Part shown: positions 50,907-58,982 of the stretch, piece after piece
How positions within the stretch are numbered: position 1 is the first letter of the stretch
Layout: every line of letters starts with the position of its first letter
NCBI GenBank assembly: GCA_002779605.1
Contig: PEWE01000011.1
Location: forward strand, 1-64,000
Source of the DNA: Zetaproteobacteria bacterium CG06_land_8_20_14_3_00_59_53
GTDB taxonomy: Bacteria > Pseudomonadota > Zetaproteobacteria > Mariprofundales > Mariprofundaceae
Length of the DNA: 64,000 nucleotides
Reading direction: 5' to 3'
The notes under the pieces: model-generated
Told to the model about the DNA's origin: nothing
Seen by the model: the letters and a program-made list of their open reading frames with translations, nothing else
Database searches by the model: none
Program-made: the position numbers and the translations under genes

Positions 50907-51623
50907 TCAGCCGCCAAGGGTGGCGGTGGCGGATTCGATGTCGGTTTTCAGACGTTCGAGAAGATCGCTGCGCCTGGCGGCGGCCACTTCGGCGGCGGGG
51001 ATATAGGGAAGAAAGCGTACACGGATGGTGCCCGGTTTCTTGATGAAGCCGCGCTTCGGCCAGCATACACCGGCATTGTGCGCCATCGGCAGGATGCCCG
51101 TGCCGGCCTTGGTGGCCAGTACGATGCCGCCCGGCTGGTAGTTGCCCGTGGTGCCCGGAGCCGAACGCGTACCCTCGGGGAAGATCACCACCCAGCGCTT
51201 GTCCTTGAGGAATTTCGAGCCCTGCTGGATCACCTGCTTGACGGCCTCGCGCGGGTTGCCGCGGCGGATGGCGATGGTGCCCATCACCGCCAGTGCCCAG
51301 CCGAAGAACGGGATATAGAACAGTTCGCGCTTCAATATCCACACATACGGCGGAACCAGAATCGGCATGGCGATGGTTTCCGCCGCCGACTGATGCTTGG
51401 CCATCAGCACACAGGCCTCATCCGGAAAATGCTCGCGGCCCTCGACCTCCAGCCGGATACCGCAGATCAATCGCAACATCACAAAGGTCAGCCCCGACCA
51501 GGTTCGTGCCCAGAACCATGAGGCATGGAAACCGAAGATACGGGTAACGATGACCAGTGTGGAAAACAGCACAGTGGAGGCCATGAACAGGATGTTGAAG
51601 ATCAGTGAGCGGACAAACAGCAC
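50907..51623 (-). CDS. plsC: 1-acyl-sn-glycerol-3-phosphate acyltransferase
   Basis: Converts lysophosphatidate to phosphatidate in phospholipid synthesis. 238 aa with an N-terminal membrane segment (VRSLIFNILFMASTVLFSTLVIVTRI). The acyltransferase motif is KHQSAAET, HX4E rather than the usual HX4D, a variant common in one PlsC branch. FFGWALAVMGTIAIRR, FPEGTRSAPG and GTGILPMAHNAG follow. GTG 51623 starts three bases after the gmhB stop, so they are co-transcribed. Confidence 0.9.
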   Translation of the reverse strand: MLFVRSLIFNILFMASTVLFSTLVIVTRIFGFHASWFWARTWSGLTFVMLRLICGIRLEVEGREHFPDEACVLMAKHQSAAETIAMPILVPPYVWILKRELFYIPFFGWALAVMGTIAIRRGNPREAVKQVIQQGSKFLKDKRWVVIFPEGTRSAPGTTGNYQPGGIVLATKAGTGILPMAHNAGVCWPKRGFIKKPGTIRVRFLPYIPAAEVAAARRSDLLERLKTDIESATATLGG

Positions 51624-51626
51624 GTG

Positions 51627-52187
51627 TCAGATTCCTTTGCTCAGCAGCGCATCAATCGCCGCTGCAAGATCGGGATAAGCCGGAATATCGGGCATCAGGG
51701 TTTGCGACTTGGCCAGAATTTTATCTGCATCGCCGTATCCGCACTGCACCAGCCATGCCGCAACACCCGCGGCATGCGCCGCCTGCACATCGCGTGTGGA
51801 ATCCCCGATCATCAGTGCTTCGTCTGCGGATACGCCCAGCGCCTGCAGCGATTCCTGCAGAAGTCCGGGCAAGGGCTTACGGCACTCGCAGGCGTCGTCC
51901 GGCCCGTGCGGACAGTAGGCCACATGCGCGATCTCGCCATGCTGTTCTTCAATGGCCAGCATCATCTTGGCGTGGATGTTCCGGAAGGTTTCCTCGTCCA
52001 TCATGCCTCGCCCGAGCCCCGACTGGTTGCTGCATATCGCCACGGATATGCCGGCAGCGGTCAGCTTTCCGATGGCCTCGAGGCTTCCCGGGATGGGTTT
52101 CCATTGCTCGGGAGCAAGAATGTAGTCCGGCGAATCGAAGTTGATTACCCCGTCCCGGTCGAGCAGCACTGCTTTAGGTAAGTTCAT
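51627..52187 (-). CDS. gmhB: D-glycero-beta-D-manno-heptose-1,7-bisphosphate 7-phosphatase
   Basis: HAD phosphatase of ADP-heptose (LPS inner core) synthesis. 186 aa. Motif I LLDRDGVIN carries Asp-x-Asp, the zinc loop is CPHGPDDACECRKP, and MIGDSTRDVQAAHAAG is motif IV. The zinc loop distinguishes GmhB from other HADs, though histidinol phosphatase is related. With plsC it forms an envelope operon. Confidence 0.94.
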   Translation of the reverse strand: MNLPKAVLLDRDGVINFDSPDYILAPEQWKPIPGSLEAIGKLTAAGISVAICSNQSGLGRGMMDEETFRNIHAKMMLAIEEQHGEIAHVAYCPHGPDDACECRKPLPGLLQESLQALGVSADEALMIGDSTRDVQAAHAAGVAAWLVQCGYGDADKILAKSQTLMPDIPAYPDLAAAIDALLSKGI

Positions 52188-52257
52188 ATCGAAACGGTAC
52201 GTTCAGAGGCGTTGAAAAGGAAGCAGGGGGATCGGCTTGTGAAAAGGGTTGGGTTAT

Positions 52258-52573
52258 TCACTCGAATGAGGCAAGTTGTTTGGAAAGTGCAGGAATCTTG
52301 CGTGAGATAACATCCCAGACAATGTCACGATCCAGACCGAAATACTCATGCATGGCGGCATTGCGGAAAGCCACGATTTTGCGCCATTCGATCTGCGCGT
52401 TTTGTCCTCGAATCTCAGCGGGAATCCGGTTCGCAGCCTCACCGATAATGGTCAGATTTCGCAAAACAGCATCCTGAACCAGTTCATTTGTGATTCATCC
52501 CTTCACAAAAGCGCTGAACCTTGGCGCAGGCATGCTGCATATCATGGACATACAGCCGCCATTCACGCGGCAC
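52258..52573 (-). pseudogene. hepT: Frameshifted HEPN toxin HepT
   Basis: Read leftward from GTG 52573, the N terminus is VPREWRLYVHDMQHACAKVQRFCEGMNHK and then stops at TGA near 52517. The following frame reads TNELVQDAVLRNLTIIGEAA and continues to 52258 with the intact R-x4-H-x-Y motif RNAAMHEY. About 3-8 residues and the frame are missing between the two pieces. HepT RNases degrade RNA via that motif and are held off by an MNT partner. The 3' fragment could start only at TTG 52464. It is decayed or a sequence error. Confidence 0.72.
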
Positions 52574-52851
52574 GGATGGCCTCTCTCTCGATAAAAGGCG
52601 CCAGTTCGGGGCGGATGGATGCACGGGTCAGTAAATCAACCGGCGAATGTAGCAGGTCCTCAAGATAGAATTTCAGGTCCATATATCGATCAAAGTCGGG
52701 ACGGGAAATGAATTCCACCTGGATATCCACATCGCTGTCGTCTGTTGCCTCATCGCGCAGAACCGAACAGGTACAACGACAACACATCGAATCGTTTCAG
52801 TTCCTCACGATGCTCAGCAATGAGCCTTAGGGCTTCTTCCTTGCGAATCAT
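52563..52851 (-). pseudogene. mntA: Frameshifted MNT antitoxin nucleotidyltransferase
   Basis: The ATG at 52851 opens MIRKEEALRLIAEHREELKR and continues to LFGSAR, where TGA follows. The downstream frame continues DEATDDSDVDIQVEF, the MNT G-S-x10-D-x-D site, to 52563. The GSx motif is split by loss of 2 or 5 bases near 52760. MntA AMPylates HepT tyrosines. With the HepT break, both partners are lost. Its stop overlaps the hepT start. Confidence 0.7.
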
Positions 52852-53017
52852 TGCGCCAGTTTTCCCCTAAGCCTCAATTAGTCAAGCCACCTTCCAAAAC
52901 AAAACGGAAGCGTCCCCATATCCTCTATATCCTGTTCGGACGTTTATTGTGAACCATCCCGGTATTCCTGCGAGGCGCAGACTAATCGTCTTGTTGCACA
53001 AGTCTTTGATGGCCTCG

Positions 53018-53191
53018 TCAGTCATGATTCTCTGTCGCTTTCCTTGTTGCTTTTTCCTTTTCAACGCTGCGCGAGTAGAGCAGCACGATGCCGTTTTTCA
53101 GACTGAACATCAGCGCGAAAAAGAGCAGTGCAAGCAAAAAACCGACGGCGGGGTGCTCTTGCAGCAGCGTGATGAAGGCGATGACGTTCAT
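53018..53191 (-). CDS. Small single-span membrane protein
   Basis: 57 codons from ATG 53191: MNVIAFITLLQEHPAVGF, then LLALLFFALMFSLKNGIVLLY, a hydrophobic helix, and a charged tail SVEKEKATRKATENHD. No family recognised. It precedes (leftward) the decayed MNT/HEPN genes and follows the puuD-like gene. No clear ribosome-binding site was found. Confidence 0.45.
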   Translation of the reverse strand: MNVIAFITLLQEHPAVGFLLALLFFALMFSLKNGIVLLYSRSVEKEKATRKATENHD

Positions 53192-53248
53192 GGTGTATCA
53201 GCAGACTACTCCCCGGGAACGGTGGCTTCAATGATGTTCAGGAATGAA

Positions 53249-53274
53249 AAAGGGCGGCCCGAAGGCCGCCCTTT
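53249..53274 (-). terminator. Strong intrinsic terminator of the PuuD-like gene
   Basis: A perfect 11-bp stem (53249-53259 with 53264-53274) with a 4-base loop is followed leftward by T5 (complement of 53247-53251). It lies 31 bases after the stop codon of the gene at 53305. Confidence 0.9.
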
Positions 53275-53304
53275 CCATCCACCCTTGCGGGAGTCTGTGA
53301 CCGC

Positions 53305-53889
53305 TTAACCGAAGAAGCGGAAGTGAGCCGAGGATGCCATCAGCAGCAGCATCGGGATCGACAGGATGGTGTTGGTACGCGAAGCGATCAGGGCGCGTTT
53401 GCCCAGAGCCAGCTTCTCGTCGGCGGTTGCGCCTTCGACGATGCCCAGAATCTTCTTCTGTGCAGGCCAGATGATGAACCAGACGTTGAACCACATGATG
53501 ATGGCGAACAGGCCGCCGATGCGGATGTCCCAACCCGGGGTCATGCCGCCGTGCATCATGCCCATGTACAGGATGATACCGAAGATCAGGGTGAACATCG
53601 CACCCCAGCGGAACCACCACATCACACGACGAACCACGCTGTCGGTCTTGAACAGGTCAGCCTTGGTGTCGGCCGACAGGCCGCCCATCGACGGAACCTG
53701 GCAGAAGTTCAGGTAGTACAGCAGACCGATCCAGGTGATACCGGCCAGAAAGTGACCCCAGCGGGCCAGACCGCCCACCAGTTCGTTGATCGCAGGGCCG
53801 TTGCCGCTGGCCATGCCGATGCCCACGATGACAGCCGCCAGAACAAAGCCGGCAATCAGCGCGAGTTTATGATTTGTAAAAATACCCAT
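53305..53889 (-). CDS. PuuD-type membrane domain (DUF989-like)
   Basis: 194-residue membrane protein with about five hydrophobic helices. GLARWGHFLAGITWIGLLYYLNFCQVP, then RRVMWWFRWGAMFTLIFGIILYMG and GLFAIIMWFNVWFIIWPAQKKILG match the N-terminal membrane domain of PuuD, urate hydroxylase. The cytochrome c domain that PuuD has at its C terminus is absent. No urate or purine gene is near, so the activity is uncertain. ATG 53889 has GGAGG seven bases upstream. A divergent gene encodes a cytochrome c. Confidence 0.8.
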   Translation of the reverse strand: MGIFTNHKLALIAGFVLAAVIVGIGMASGNGPAINELVGGLARWGHFLAGITWIGLLYYLNFCQVPSMGGLSADTKADLFKTDSVVRRVMWWFRWGAMFTLIFGIILYMGMMHGGMTPGWDIRIGGLFAIIMWFNVWFIIWPAQKKILGIVEGATADEKLALGKRALIASRTNTILSIPMLLLMASSAHFRFFG

Positions 53890-53935
53890 GTTTTCCTCCA
53901 TTGGAAGTTTTCAGATTGCGCGCGATACTACCGGA

Positions 53936-53965
53936 TAATTCACGCACAAACACCTACGTGAATTA
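53936..53965. promoter_or_regulatory. 9-bp inverted repeat between puuD-like and cytochrome genes
   Basis: TAATTCACG (53936-53944) and CGTGAATTA (53957-53965) are perfect inverted copies separated by 12 bases. This lies in the 195-base divergent intergenic region, 47 bases before the puuD-like ATG. It may be a regulator binding site. The regulator is unknown. Confidence 0.4.
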
Positions 53966-54084
53966 CGGGGTAGTGATTCAGCCACACCGGGCGATCGCGG
54001 CTTGCATTGCGCGGCGCTTTGCCCTACCAATTCACCCCTTATGTTTGAATGCGGGACAGAACGAAAACAGCCGGAGACGAAGCG

Positions 54085-54363
54085 ATGACCGATGACAAGA
54101 CGACATGGAAACCGGGAAAGAGGGATGCGTTGTTTCTCGGTGTCGTCATCGTGGTCGTCACTCTGCTGGTGCTGGGCAGCAGTGAGCGCACCACCAAGCC
54201 GACGCCGGATGATGAAGTCCATCGCGCCGTGACCTCGCACGAGACCTGCCTGAGCTGCCACGGGCCTGATGGTGAACGCCCGCAGCCTGTCGGGCATGCG
54301 AGCAGCGTGCAGTGTTTCCAGTGTCATACCCAGCCGAAGGGCTGGCAGGGTAATGCCAAATGA
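54085..54363 (+). CDS. Small membrane-anchored diheme cytochrome c
   Basis: 92 residues: cytoplasmic N terminus (MTDDKTTWKPGKRD), one membrane helix (ALFLGVVIVVVTLLVLG, about 16-32) and a periplasmic part with two heme sites, CLSCHGPDGE and CFQCHTQPKG. The heme count and anchor suggest electron transfer at the inner membrane. ATG 54085 has GGAG eight bases upstream. The stop overlaps the nadK start, so co-transcription is likely. Confidence 0.85.
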   Translation: MTDDKTTWKPGKRDALFLGVVIVVVTLLVLGSSERTTKPTPDDEVHRAVTSHETCLSCHGPDGERPQPVGHASSVQCFQCHTQPKGWQGNAK

Positions 54364-55226
54364 AAACCGTCGGTATCAGCATCAAGCGCGGGAACGAGCG
54401 CGCGACAGAGCTTGCGCTTGAGCTGATCGACTGGCTGAAGAGTCAGGGCAAAGCGGTTCGTATCGATGCCGACATGCAGGATATCTGCGGTGAAAACTGT
54501 ACGCCGATGCAGGACATGCCATCGGCGGTGGACCTGATGCTGGTGCTCGGCGGCGACGGCAGCCTGCTCAATGCCGGTCGCCACTTCATCGGTTCGGAAA
54601 CGCCTATTCTGGGCATCAACCTCGGTCGTCTTGGTTTTCTCACCGAGGCGCCGGTGGATGATATGTTCCAGGCTGTGGCCACCGTGCTCGACGGCGGCGG
54701 CGAGGTGGTCCGCCACTTCAGCCTGCGCGCCGAGGGCTGGCGCGACGGCACGCTGCTGGCCAGCGGCAATGCGATGAACGATGTGGTGCTGCAACGCAAC
54801 CGGCACCCGCGTATGATCGAATTCGAGATGCGCGTGGGCGGGCACTTCGTGTTCCGCGTGCGCGCCGACGGTCTGGTGCTGGCCACTCCGGCAGGCTCCA
54901 CGGCCTATGCCCTGTCCGCCGGCGGGCCGATCGTGCACCCGGGGCTGGATGCCATCACCGTGGCACCGGTATGCCCGCATATCCTTTCCAACCGGCCGAT
55001 CGTGTTGCCGGCCAGCGAGTCCATCAGCCTGCGTCTGACCGATGTGCCGGCACCTGCGGCGATGAATCTCGATGGCCAGATGGTGCACGAGATACTCGAA
55101 GGCGATGAGATCCGCGTGTGCAAGGATGGCGGGATTTCGCTGGTCTATCTGCCGGGACGCAATTACTACAAGGTTCTCAGGAACAAGCTGCACTGGACCG
55201 GCCGGGCCGAAGAGAACAAGGCCTGA
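54360..55226 (+). CDS. nadK: NAD kinase NadK
   Basis: Phosphorylates NAD to NADP. 288 aa. Core motif LMLVLGGDGSLLNAGR with GGDG, GINLGRLGFLTE, ASGNAMNDVVLQR, LATPAGSTAYALSAGGPIVHP. It is the ATP/polyphosphate-dependent bacterial type, cytosolic. It has no membrane or extra domain. recN follows by 31 bases. Confidence 0.96.
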   Translation: MKTVGISIKRGNERATELALELIDWLKSQGKAVRIDADMQDICGENCTPMQDMPSAVDLMLVLGGDGSLLNAGRHFIGSETPILGINLGRLGFLTEAPVDDMFQAVATVLDGGGEVVRHFSLRAEGWRDGTLLASGNAMNDVVLQRNRHPRMIEFEMRVGGHFVFRVRADGLVLATPAGSTAYALSAGGPIVHPGLDAITVAPVCPHILSNRPIVLPASESISLRLTDVPAPAAMNLDGQMVHEILEGDEIRVCKDGGISLVYLPGRNYYKVLRNKLHWTGRAEENKA

Positions 55227-55257
55227 TGGAGAAATCCGCGATCACTACGGGGTGGGT

Positions 55258-56961
55258 ATGTTAAGCGAACTGCATGTTCGCCAGTTCGCGTTGATCGAGG
55301 ATGTGCAGCTCGATCTGGCGGGCGGTATGACGGTGTTCTCCGGCGAAACGGGTGCCGGCAAATCCATGCTGGTGGACGCGCTTGGCGCCGCCTTCGGCGC
55401 GCGCGCCAGCAGCGACTGGGTACGCCACGGCTTCGACAAGGCCGAGGTCAGTGCCGTGCTGCTGGATGCGGAGCAGGTGTTGAGTGAGCTGCTTGACGAG
55501 CTCGATCTGGAAAACAGTGACGACGGCACGCTGGTGCTGCGCCGCGTGATCCGTGCCGACGGCTCCTCGCGCGCCTATGTGAACGGCTCGCTGGTGCCGG
55601 CCAAGGCCCTGCAGGATATTGGTCGGCTGATGCTGGATATGCACGGCCAGCACGAACATCAGTCACTGATGCGCCCGGAATTCCAGCGCGGGCTGGTTGA
55701 TGCCGCGATTCCCGTGGCGATGAAAGAGAGTATGGCGGCTGCATGGCGCAACCTGCTGGAACAGCGTGCAGCCCTGGCCTATCTGCTGGAAAGCAGGCAG
55801 CGCAGTGTGCGCGAAGAGGTATGGATCCGTGAGGAATGCGCCCGCCTGAAGGCACTGGAGCTGTACGAGGGTGTCGTTGAGGAATTGCAGCAGCAGGTGG
55901 ATGCCGGGCGGAATTTCGCACAGATCAACGATGCGGCAGCGCAGGCCCTGAACGTGCTCGAAGAAGAGGATGGCGACGTGCGCAGCAGGCTGGCCGGATG
56001 CGTGCATGCCCTGCAGGGGGTTGCCGAGTTCCGTCCGGAGATCGGTGAAGCCGTGGAGCTGCTCAATCAGGTGGATGCGCTGCTCGGCGAGGCCGCCCCT
56101 GCACTGCGTCGCGTGCTCGATGATGAATACGACGCCGCTGCCCTGCAGGCATCCGAATCCCGACTGATGGATCTGCACGAGGCGATGCGCCGCAACCAGA
56201 CCGATGAAGCGGGGCTGATCGCACTGCATGCGGAGCTTGAAGACAAGCTGTCGCGGCTGGATACCGGCGCATGGGATGAGGATGCGCAGAAACTGAAGCT
56301 GGCCGAAGCACAGACGGAGTTTCTTGCCCTGTCCGCCGCACTGGCGGAGGCAAGGGCCGCTTCCGGTAGGCAGCTGGTGCAGGGCCTTCGCCCGTTTCTC
56401 GACCGTCTGGCGCTGGCCGGTATGCAGCTTGATATTGTGGTGAACGACCGTCCGGACGACGAAGCGGTGTGGGGCGCGCACGGCTCCGATACCCTGAGCT
56501 TCATGGCCGCCTCCAATCCCGGCGAGCCGTTCCGTGAACTGGCAGCCGTGGCCTCGGGCGGTGAGATGTCGCGTCTGGTGCTGGCCCTGAAGGGTTGCGG
56601 TGCGATGCGCGTGATGCCGCAGATCGCCGTGTTCGATGAGGTGGATACCGGCATCGGCGGTGAAACCGCCTGGTGCGTCGGCGAACTGTTGTCGGCCATG
56701 GGCGAGGTGCGTCAGGTGCTGGTGATCTCGCATCTGCCGCAGGTGGCGGCGTGCGCTGCGCAACAGGTGCATATCTTCAAGGAACAGAAAAACGGACGCA
56801 CGGTCAGTGCGCTGAAGGTATTGAATGCCGAGGCCCGGCAGGAAGAACTGGCACGCATGCTGGGTGGATCGAACGAACGCAGCCTCGAGCATGCCATGGA
56901 GATGCTGGCACGCGGTGCACAGCAGGCCCCGGAATCCGCCGTTCAAAGGGCGAACGCCTGA
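55258..56961 (+). CDS. recN: DNA repair protein RecN
   Basis: SMC-like ATPase for double-strand break repair. 567 aa. Walker A SGETGAGKSMLVDAL at about 30-44, long coiled coils (about 160-370), ABC signature ASGGEMSRLVLALK, and Walker B IAVFDEVDTGIGG (about 458-470). Position nadK-recN is common. ATG 55258 has GGGG upstream. No LexA-type palindrome was found in front. Confidence 0.96.
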   Translation: MLSELHVRQFALIEDVQLDLAGGMTVFSGETGAGKSMLVDALGAAFGARASSDWVRHGFDKAEVSAVLLDAEQVLSELLDELDLENSDDGTLVLRRVIRADGSSRAYVNGSLVPAKALQDIGRLMLDMHGQHEHQSLMRPEFQRGLVDAAIPVAMKESMAAAWRNLLEQRAALAYLLESRQRSVREEVWIREECARLKALELYEGVVEELQQQVDAGRNFAQINDAAAQALNVLEEEDGDVRSRLAGCVHALQGVAEFRPEIGEAVELLNQVDALLGEAAPALRRVLDDEYDAAALQASESRLMDLHEAMRRNQTDEAGLIALHAELEDKLSRLDTGAWDEDAQKLKLAEAQTEFLALSAALAEARAASGRQLVQGLRPFLDRLALAGMQLDIVVNDRPDDEAVWGAHGSDTLSFMAASNPGEPFRELAAVASGGEMSRLVLALKGCGAMRVMPQIAVFDEVDTGIGGETAWCVGELLSAMGEVRQVLVISHLPQVAACAAQQVHIFKEQKNGRTVSALKVLNAEARQEELARMLGGSNERSLEHAMEMLARGAQQAPESAVQRANA

Positions 56962-57482
56962 TGCCGCACAATATCAGTGTGCGCAATGCCTCGGTGGACG
57001 ATGTGGATGCCATCCATGCCCTGCTCGTTCCATTTGCCGAAACCCACATCATCCTGCCGCGCACCCGCGACGATCTTTTCCAGCACCTGCAGGAATTCCT
57101 CGTCGCCCTGTACGACAATGAACTGGTCGGCGTGGTGGCCGTGCATATCTACGGCTCCAATCTGGCCGAGATCCGCTCGCTGGTGGTGCGCCCGGACATG
57201 CAGCGCCACGGCATCGGCCGGCTGCTCATCGAGGGCTGCGAAAAATGGGCCGTGCAACTCGGCGTGGCACGCATCTTCGCGCTGACCTATGTGCCGGACT
57301 TCTTCGGCAAGCTGGGCTATCCGCGCGTGCGCCGTGAAAGCCTGCCGCACAAGGTGTGGACGGTGTGCGTGCACTGCGCCAAGTTCACCGATTGCGACGA
57401 GATCGCGGTCGAGAAGCGTTTAAGCGATGCGCCCATCGAGCCGATGAAGATACTCCCCATTATCGAGATCCAGCAGCCTTAG
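56961..57482 (+). CDS. Short N-acetylglutamate synthase-like GNAT
   Basis: 173 aa GNAT. The acetyl-CoA motif is RSLVVRPDMQRHGIGRLLIEGCEKWA (about 73-98). The C-terminal FFGKLGYPRVRRESLPHKVW and CVHCAKFTDCDEIAVEKRL pattern with Cys pair is typical of short ArgA-type N-acetylglutamate synthases (S-NAGS/Arg-A GNAT). Arginine biosynthesis is inferred; other amino acid acetylation is possible. ATG overlaps the recN stop. Confidence 0.82.
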   Translation: MPHNISVRNASVDDVDAIHALLVPFAETHIILPRTRDDLFQHLQEFLVALYDNELVGVVAVHIYGSNLAEIRSLVVRPDMQRHGIGRLLIEGCEKWAVQLGVARIFALTYVPDFFGKLGYPRVRRESLPHKVWTVCVHCAKFTDCDEIAVEKRLSDAPIEPMKILPIIEIQQP

Positions 57483-57486
57483 CTGT

Positions 57487-57573
57487 GCACCAAATGCGCC
57501 TGCCCGGCGTTGTTCCTCCAGGGGACCTTCTCTTGCGCAAGCGCAATTCACCTTGTCTTCGTTCATTTGGTGC
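57487..57573. repeat. Nested intergenic palindrome
   Basis: GCACCAAATG (57487-57496) is perfectly inverted at 57564-57573. Inside is TTGCGC-AA-GCGCAA (57533-57546). The 182-base convergent gap holds no recognised gene. Role as a terminator or repeat is unknown. Confidence 0.5.
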
Positions 57574-57664
57574 TGCCAAACATCGCTTCTCGCGCCTTGG
57601 CTGGGCACATTTTGAGCGCAGCTTTCATAAATCACCCTTGTGGGCAGGGCTTCGGACGAGCTTG

Positions 57665-58705
57665 CTAGGGACATGGGTTTGGAAACCGTTGCTGGATGGA
57701 TTCAATACCCTGAACAACCTCGTCGGAAAGCACGACATCCTTTGCAGCGATATTTTCTTCAAGCTGCGCCACGCTGGTGGCGCCGATGATGCAGCTGGCC
57801 AGAAACGGTTGCCTGAGGATGAAGGCCAGCGACATCTGCGTCAGTGATAAACCGTGCTCAAGGGCGAGCTTTGCATAGGCGGCGGTGGCTGATCCGGCTT
57901 CCGTGCTTGAATAGCGTGTGTAGGCCGGAAACAGGGTGATACGCCCGTTTGCCGGCTTTTGTCCATTCAGGTATTTGCCGGAAAGCACCCCGAAGGCCAG
58001 CGGCGAGTAGGCCAGCAGGCCGACGTCTTCACGGCATGATATTTCCGCCAGCCCTGTCTCGAAGCTGCGGTTGAGCAGGTTGTAAGGATTCTGGATGGTC
58101 GCAATGCGCGGCAGGCCCATGGTGTCGGATGCCTGCAGATGGCGCATCACGCCCCACGGGGTTTCGTTGCACACCCCGATATGCCGCACCTTGCCGTCCT
58201 GCACCAGTTGTTCGAGAGCACGCAGGGTCTCTTCCGGCGGCGTGATCTGCTCTGCGTCCGCCTGCTGATAGCCGCGCCTGCCGAAGAAATTGGTGTTGCG
58301 ATCCGGCCAGTGCGTCTGATACAGGTCGAGATAATCGGTTTGCAGACGTTTGAGCGAGCCCTCGCAGGCGGTGATGATGTTCTGCGCATCCAGCCTGGCC
58401 TTGCCTTCGCGGATATGCGGGCACCATGCGGTGGGTCCGGCAACCTTCGAGGCCAGCACCACCTTGTCGCGCCTGCCGCTCTGCCTGAACCATGCCCCGA
58501 TGATCTCTTCGGTCCTGCCGTAGGTTTCGGCGCGCGGCGGGATGGCATACAGCTCGGCGGTGTCGAAGAAGTTCACGCCCTGCTCCAGCGCATAGTCCAT
58601 CTGCGCGAAGCCCTCGGCCTGCGTGTTCTGCTCGCCCCATGTCATCGTGCCCAGTGCGATCACGCTGACCTTGAGTCCTGTTCTGCCGAGTTCGCGGGTT
58701 TGCAT
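57665..58705 (-). CDS. Aldo/keto reductase (Tas-like)
   Basis: 346-residue NADPH aldo/keto reductase. LGTMTWGEQNT, FFDTAELYAIPP with catalytic Asp and Tyr, VLASKVAG with Lys, YLDLYQTHWPDRNT with His, and QNPYNLLNRSFE. Matches the Tas subgroup. Substrate unknown. M at 58705 is chosen because its GGAGG lies nine bases upstream; another ATG lies at 58714. Confidence 0.9.
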   Translation of the reverse strand: MQTRELGRTGLKVSVIALGTMTWGEQNTQAEGFAQMDYALEQGVNFFDTAELYAIPPRAETYGRTEEIIGAWFRQSGRRDKVVLASKVAGPTAWCPHIREGKARLDAQNIITACEGSLKRLQTDYLDLYQTHWPDRNTNFFGRRGYQQADAEQITPPEETLRALEQLVQDGKVRHIGVCNETPWGVMRHLQASDTMGLPRIATIQNPYNLLNRSFETGLAEISCREDVGLLAYSPLAFGVLSGKYLNGQKPANGRITLFPAYTRYSSTEAGSATAAYAKLALEHGLSLTQMSLAFILRQPFLASCIIGATSVAQLEENIAAKDVVLSDEVVQGIESIQQRFPNPCP

Positions 58706-58776
58706 AGGTGTCATCCTCCGGTTGATATCGGTTCAGGGATGCTGCGGGCAAGCCCGCGCAGGTTCAACCGCTCAGC

Positions 58777-58959
58777 TTATCGGGATGTCATCAGCCACAC
58801 CCAGCCGAAGAACATAAAAGCCGTGGCGAAGCTGGATAGAGTCACCAGTCCCATGCCGATCGCCAGACGCATTCTTTCCGCCCTCCAGGCATGCCAGCCG
58901 AACCATGCGGTGAACAGCCCGATGGGAATCGAAAACAGCATAAAGATGGTGAGGAGCAT
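58777..58959 (-). CDS. Small two-helix membrane protein
   Basis: 60 residues: MLLTIFMLFSIPIGLFTAWF, then GWHAWRAERMRLAIG, and the second helix MGLVTLSSFATAFMFFGWVW. No family recognised. It starts 23 bases after the histone-deacetylase-like gene and is probably co-transcribed. Confidence 0.6.
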   Translation of the reverse strand: MLLTIFMLFSIPIGLFTAWFGWHAWRAERMRLAIGMGLVTLSSFATAFMFFGWVWLMTSR

Positions 58960-58982
58960 GCTTGCCTGTTGTCCTTTGTCGA

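Noticed and set aside
52171-52200. GAACGTACCGTTTC near the gmhB start, resembling the LexA palindrome at 38705
   Set aside because: It has five bases, not four, between half-sites and a mismatched second half-site; it lies within the gmhB leader and is weak evidence.
52882-53025. A 47-60 codon leftward open frame between mntA and the small membrane gene
   Set aside because: No recognised domain, the frame ends in a low-complexity GYGDASVLFWKVA, and no convincing ribosome site. It may be translated but cannot be supported.
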